Assembly (NCBI GenBank): GCA_019232735.1
Contig: JAFANL010000031.1
Span: 1-6,653, forward strand
DNA: 6,653 nt
Origin: Aquitalea sp.
GTDB taxonomy: Bacteria > Pseudomonadota > Gammaproteobacteria > Burkholderiales > Chromobacteriaceae
Direction: 5' to 3'
Positions 4,639 through 6,653 of this stretch are shown piece after piece. A program made the translations under genes and the position numbers. The first letter of the stretch is position 1. Every line of letters starts with the position of its first letter. The notes beneath the pieces were generated by a model that was not told where the DNA came from, ran no database searches, and saw only the letters and a program-made list of their open reading frames with translations.

Positions 4639-6036
4639 TCAGGACTGCTTGTGCAAGTGAGAATTCTTGCGCGAGTAGCCAAAGTACACCACCAGACCGA
4701 TCACCAGCCATACCACGAAGCACAGCCAGGTCAGCATGGACAGCTGCGCCATCAGGAACACGCAGAAGATCACCGCCAGTGCCGGCACATAGGGCACACC
4801 CGGGCACATGAATTTGCGCGGCAGGTTCGGTTCGCTCTTGCGCAGCTTGATGATGGCAATGGCAATCAGCGAGAAGGCAGCCAGCGTGCCGATGTTGACC
4901 AGTTCAGCCAGGGTGTGCAGCGGAATGAAACCGGCGATCAGGGCGATGATGGTACCAATCAGCCAGGTCGCCTTGTACGGCGTGCCGTATTTCGGATTCA
5001 CTTCCGAGAATACCTTGGGCAGCAGGCCGTCACGGCTCATGGCAAACAGGATACGGGTCTGACCATAGGTCATCACCAGAATCACTGTCAGCATGCCCAG
5101 GATGGCACCCAGATCGACAAAACCGGCAAACCAGTCCAGCTTGGCCACTTGCAAGGCCAGCGATACCGGGTGGTCGATACCGGCAAAGTGAGCGTAAGGC
5201 ACGATGCCGGTCATGATGGCCGACACGATCACGTACAGGATGGAACAGATGGCCAGCGACCAGATCACGCCCTTGGGAATGTCACGTGCCGGGTCTTTCA
5301 CTTCTTCTGCCGCGCAGGTCACGGCATCAAAGCCCAGGAAGCTGAAGAACACGATGGCTGCACCGTGGAATACGCCGTTCATGCCATAAGGCAGCGCCGG
5401 GCTCCAGTTGGCCGGTTTCACATGCCATACGCCGATGGCGATGAACATCAGCACCACAGCGACCTTGATCAGCACCACGATATTGTTGACGCGCTTGGAT
5501 TCCTTGATGCCAAAGGCCAGCAAGGCAGTGATCAGCATGGCGATGGTAAAGGCCGGCAGGTTGAACAAGGTATCCTTGCCCGGCACGGCACCCGCGGCGG
5601 CCGTGAGGGCCTCCGGCAGATGAATGCCGAAGCCGCCCAGCAGGCTCTGGAAATAACCGGACCAGCCCACCGACACGGCAGAGGAGGCCAACAGGTATTC
5701 CAGCATCAGGTCCCAGCCGATGATCCAGGCAATCAGCTCACCCAGCGTGGCATAGGCATAGGTATAGGTGGAGCCGGAAATCGGCAGCATGGCGGCGAAT
5801 TCGGCGTAGCACAGCGCGGCAAATCCGCAGGCAAAGGCACCGATGATGAAGGACAGCACCAGACCCGGACCAGCCACCGTGGCACCAGTACCGGTCAGTA
5901 CGAAAATGCCGGTCCCGATAATGGCACCGATCCCCAGCATGGTCAGGTCGAAAGCTGACAACTCCTTGCGGAGCCCCTTGGCGGTCTGGGCAAACTCCAG
6001 CATGCCCTGAACGCTCTTTTTGCGCATCAAACTCAT
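4639..6036 (-). CDS. APC-superfamily amino acid permease (cationic amino acid transporter / YfnA-like)
   Basis: Inner-membrane amino acid uptake transporter of 465 residues with about 12 hydrophobic membrane segments and no signal peptide. A basic cytoplasmic head (MSLMRKKSVQG) precedes KGLRKELSAFDLTMLGIGAIIGTGIF. Its GIGAIIGTGIF (35-45) is the broken helix TM1 that binds the substrate amino group and carboxylate. TM3 starts near GELIAWIIGWDLMLEY (99-114). TM5 carries Lys191 in NNIVVLIKVAVVL, matching the lysine that replaces the sodium site in proton-coupled relatives such as ApcT. TM6 and the following loop read FFSFLGFDAVTCAAEEVKDPARDIPKG (230-256), a family hallmark. Length and motifs fit the CAT/YfnA group, whose members take branched-chain, threonine or cationic amino acids; substrate is undetermined. 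A TCCT at 6047-6050 gives AGGA 10 nt before the ATG; Met4 is a possible alternative start. It is convergent with the flavoprotein gene, and a LysR-type regulator gene lies upstream on the same strand. Confidence 0.92.
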   Translation of the reverse strand: MSLMRKKSVQGMLEFAQTAKGLRKELSAFDLTMLGIGAIIGTGIFVLTGTGATVAGPGLVLSFIIGAFACGFAALCYAEFAAMLPISGSTYTYAYATLGELIAWIIGWDLMLEYLLASSAVSVGWSGYFQSLLGGFGIHLPEALTAAAGAVPGKDTLFNLPAFTIAMLITALLAFGIKESKRVNNIVVLIKVAVVLMFIAIGVWHVKPANWSPALPYGMNGVFHGAAIVFFSFLGFDAVTCAAEEVKDPARDIPKGVIWSLAICSILYVIVSAIMTGIVPYAHFAGIDHPVSLALQVAKLDWFAGFVDLGAILGMLTVILVMTYGQTRILFAMSRDGLLPKVFSEVNPKYGTPYKATWLIGTIIALIAGFIPLHTLAELVNIGTLAAFSLIAIAIIKLRKSEPNLPRKFMCPGVPYVPALAVIFCVFLMAQLSMLTWLCFVVWLVIGLVVYFGYSRKNSHLHKQS

Positions 6037-6504
6037 GTTCTAACTATCCTGTGTGCACCGGTTTCCGTCACCATGTTTGGGCTACAGGGCAACCGGCCTT
6101 GATGATCATACTCGGCCCATCCGCGACTGCCCCGTCTGCTGCCGGTTCGTGACCGACATCTCAACGCAGGGCACTGCAGCGGAAAACGCGCGATGTTACA
6201 GGAAGAGGAGAACAGTTCAAGCCAAAAAATTGGACAAAGTGTATCCATTATCCACCAAGGAACAATTTTGGCAGCAGGATTTGCCTCCAAATTGTCATAC
6301 ATCCGGAACAATCAGCAGTTAATGGCACATGATGGTCATTATTCCGGCAGAAATTGCCAGAAAAACGCAATGCCATGCCTATTTGGCATATGCTTGCGCA
6401 GTAACAAACAGTGGGCAGCCACCTATAAGCAAAGCACTGCAAATACCATGCTTGTTTCATGGAAAACGGGATAAGCCTTATTCGGTCTCATGCACGGTAC
6501 GCGA
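6037..6504. other. 468-bp non-coding region upstream of the permease
   Basis: No convincing gene lies here; short open frames on both strands lack ribosome binding sites and family motifs. The half nearer the LysR gene (about 6220-6480) is visibly more AT-rich than the coding regions. Two weak minus-strand promoter candidates could serve the permease. One is TTGAAC/TAACAT with a 16-bp spacer (complements of 6215-6220 and 6193-6198). The other is a lone TATGAT (complement of 6105-6110). An imperfect inverted repeat, ACAATTTTGG/CCAAATTGT, spans 6262-6295 upstream of the first and could be a regulator site. A likely terminator for the LysR gene sits at 6361-6398. Confidence 0.5.
6361..6398 (-). 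terminator. Probable Rho-independent terminator of the LysR-family gene
   Basis: On the minus strand an outer CGCAA/TTGCG stem (6394-6398 with 6366-6370) and an inner ATGCC/GGCAT stem (6385-6389 with 6375-6379) are joined by a symmetrical 4x4 internal loop and closed by a 5-nt loop. TTTTT (complement of 6361-6365) follows directly. It lies about 107 nt downstream of the LysR stop. The internal mismatch makes it weaker than the terminator at 4595-4621. Confidence 0.45.
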
Positions 6505-6653
6505 TCAGTCCCAATAAGCCGGTGCGGTATAAGTCTGGCGCAGGTGCTCGATGAAATGTCGTACCCGTGCCGGCAGAAAGCGCCGCTGCGGCACCACGGC
6601 ATAGACCGGATAGTCCGGCGAGGCGAACTGGTCCAGCACGGTGACGAGCCGCC
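6505..6653 (-). CDS. LysR-family transcriptional regulator, C-terminal 48 residues only
   Basis: The reading frame enters from the right edge and stops at TGA (complement of 6505-6507). The visible end reads RLVTVLDQF, then YPVYAVVPQRRFLPARVRHF, then IEHLRQTYTAPAYWD. The pattern G-x-LV-x-VL, then PVYAV-x-P, then R-x-LP-x-(R/K)VR-x-FI-(D/E)-x-L is the closing beta-strand and last helix of the effector-binding domain in CrgA-type LysR regulators. The DNA-binding helix-turn-helix, about 250 residues upstream, is outside the window, so target and effector are unknown. It is on the same strand as the permease but 468 bp upstream of it with a probable terminator between. Regulation of the permease is possible but not shown. 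Confidence 0.87.
   Translation of the reverse strand, partial: RLVTVLDQFASPDYPVYAVVPQRRFLPARVRHFIEHLRQTYTAPAYWD

Noticed and set aside
4612..5958. Antisense 448-codon open frame opposite the permease, rich in His, Gln and Gly
   Set aside because: Its composition is what hydrophobic codons give when complemented; the permease on the other strand has clear APC motifs.
6193..6474. 93-codon plus-strand open frame in the permease-lysR gap
   Set aside because: No ribosome binding site, no family resemblance, and it crosses the terminator-like hairpin.

Overview
The window is a stretch of ordinary proteobacterial chromosome, most likely from a betaproteobacterium of the Neisseriales/Chromobacteriaceae type (Chromobacterium, Vogesella or Aquitalea relatives). 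The grounds are moderately high GC with strong codon bias, a grpE-dnaK heat-shock pair, a short (432-residue) enterobacterial-type isocitrate lyase and a CrgA-like LysR tail. The genus is inferred from general protein character, not from a database comparison. I see no transposon, phage gene, CRISPR array, tRNA or rRNA, and no sign of horizontal transfer in the coding regions.

Layout, left to right. (1) On the minus strand lie the first 454 codons of dnaK (1-1362, running off the left edge) and complete grpE (1495-2037). A well-formed sigma-32-like heat-shock promoter sits just upstream of grpE (2080-2107), so grpE-dnaK (probably continuing to dnaJ outside the window) forms a chaperone operon. 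(2) A 451-bp divergent gap (2038-2488) carries signals for both directions, including a T-tract plus TATAAT and several short inverted repeats facing aceA. (3) On the plus strand is aceA (2489-3787), isocitrate lyase of the glyoxylate shunt, followed by a 16-bp perfect palindrome and a Rho-independent terminator. (4) Also on the plus strand is a 184-residue WrbA/flavodoxin-like flavoprotein gene (4019-4573). It has its own candidate promoter and an operator-like 18-bp inverted repeat, and it ends in a hairpin terminator that can serve both strands. (5) On the minus strand is a 465-residue APC-superfamily amino acid permease (4639-6036). (6) A 468-bp non-coding stretch (6037-6504) holds a likely terminator for the gene to its right and weak promoter candidates for the permease. 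(7) The right edge holds the last 48 codons of a LysR-family regulator on the minus strand (6505 onwards).

The genes look like independent transcription units, except for grpE-dnaK. GrpE is the nucleotide exchange factor for DnaK. Isocitrate lyase, the amino acid permease and the LysR regulator fit nutrient adaptation, but no common regulation is evident.

I found no new biological system. What deserves a second look is regulatory: the inverted repeats in the aceA leader, the TAGTTC-N6-GAACTA element before the flavoprotein gene, and the inverted repeat overlapping the heat-shock -35 element.
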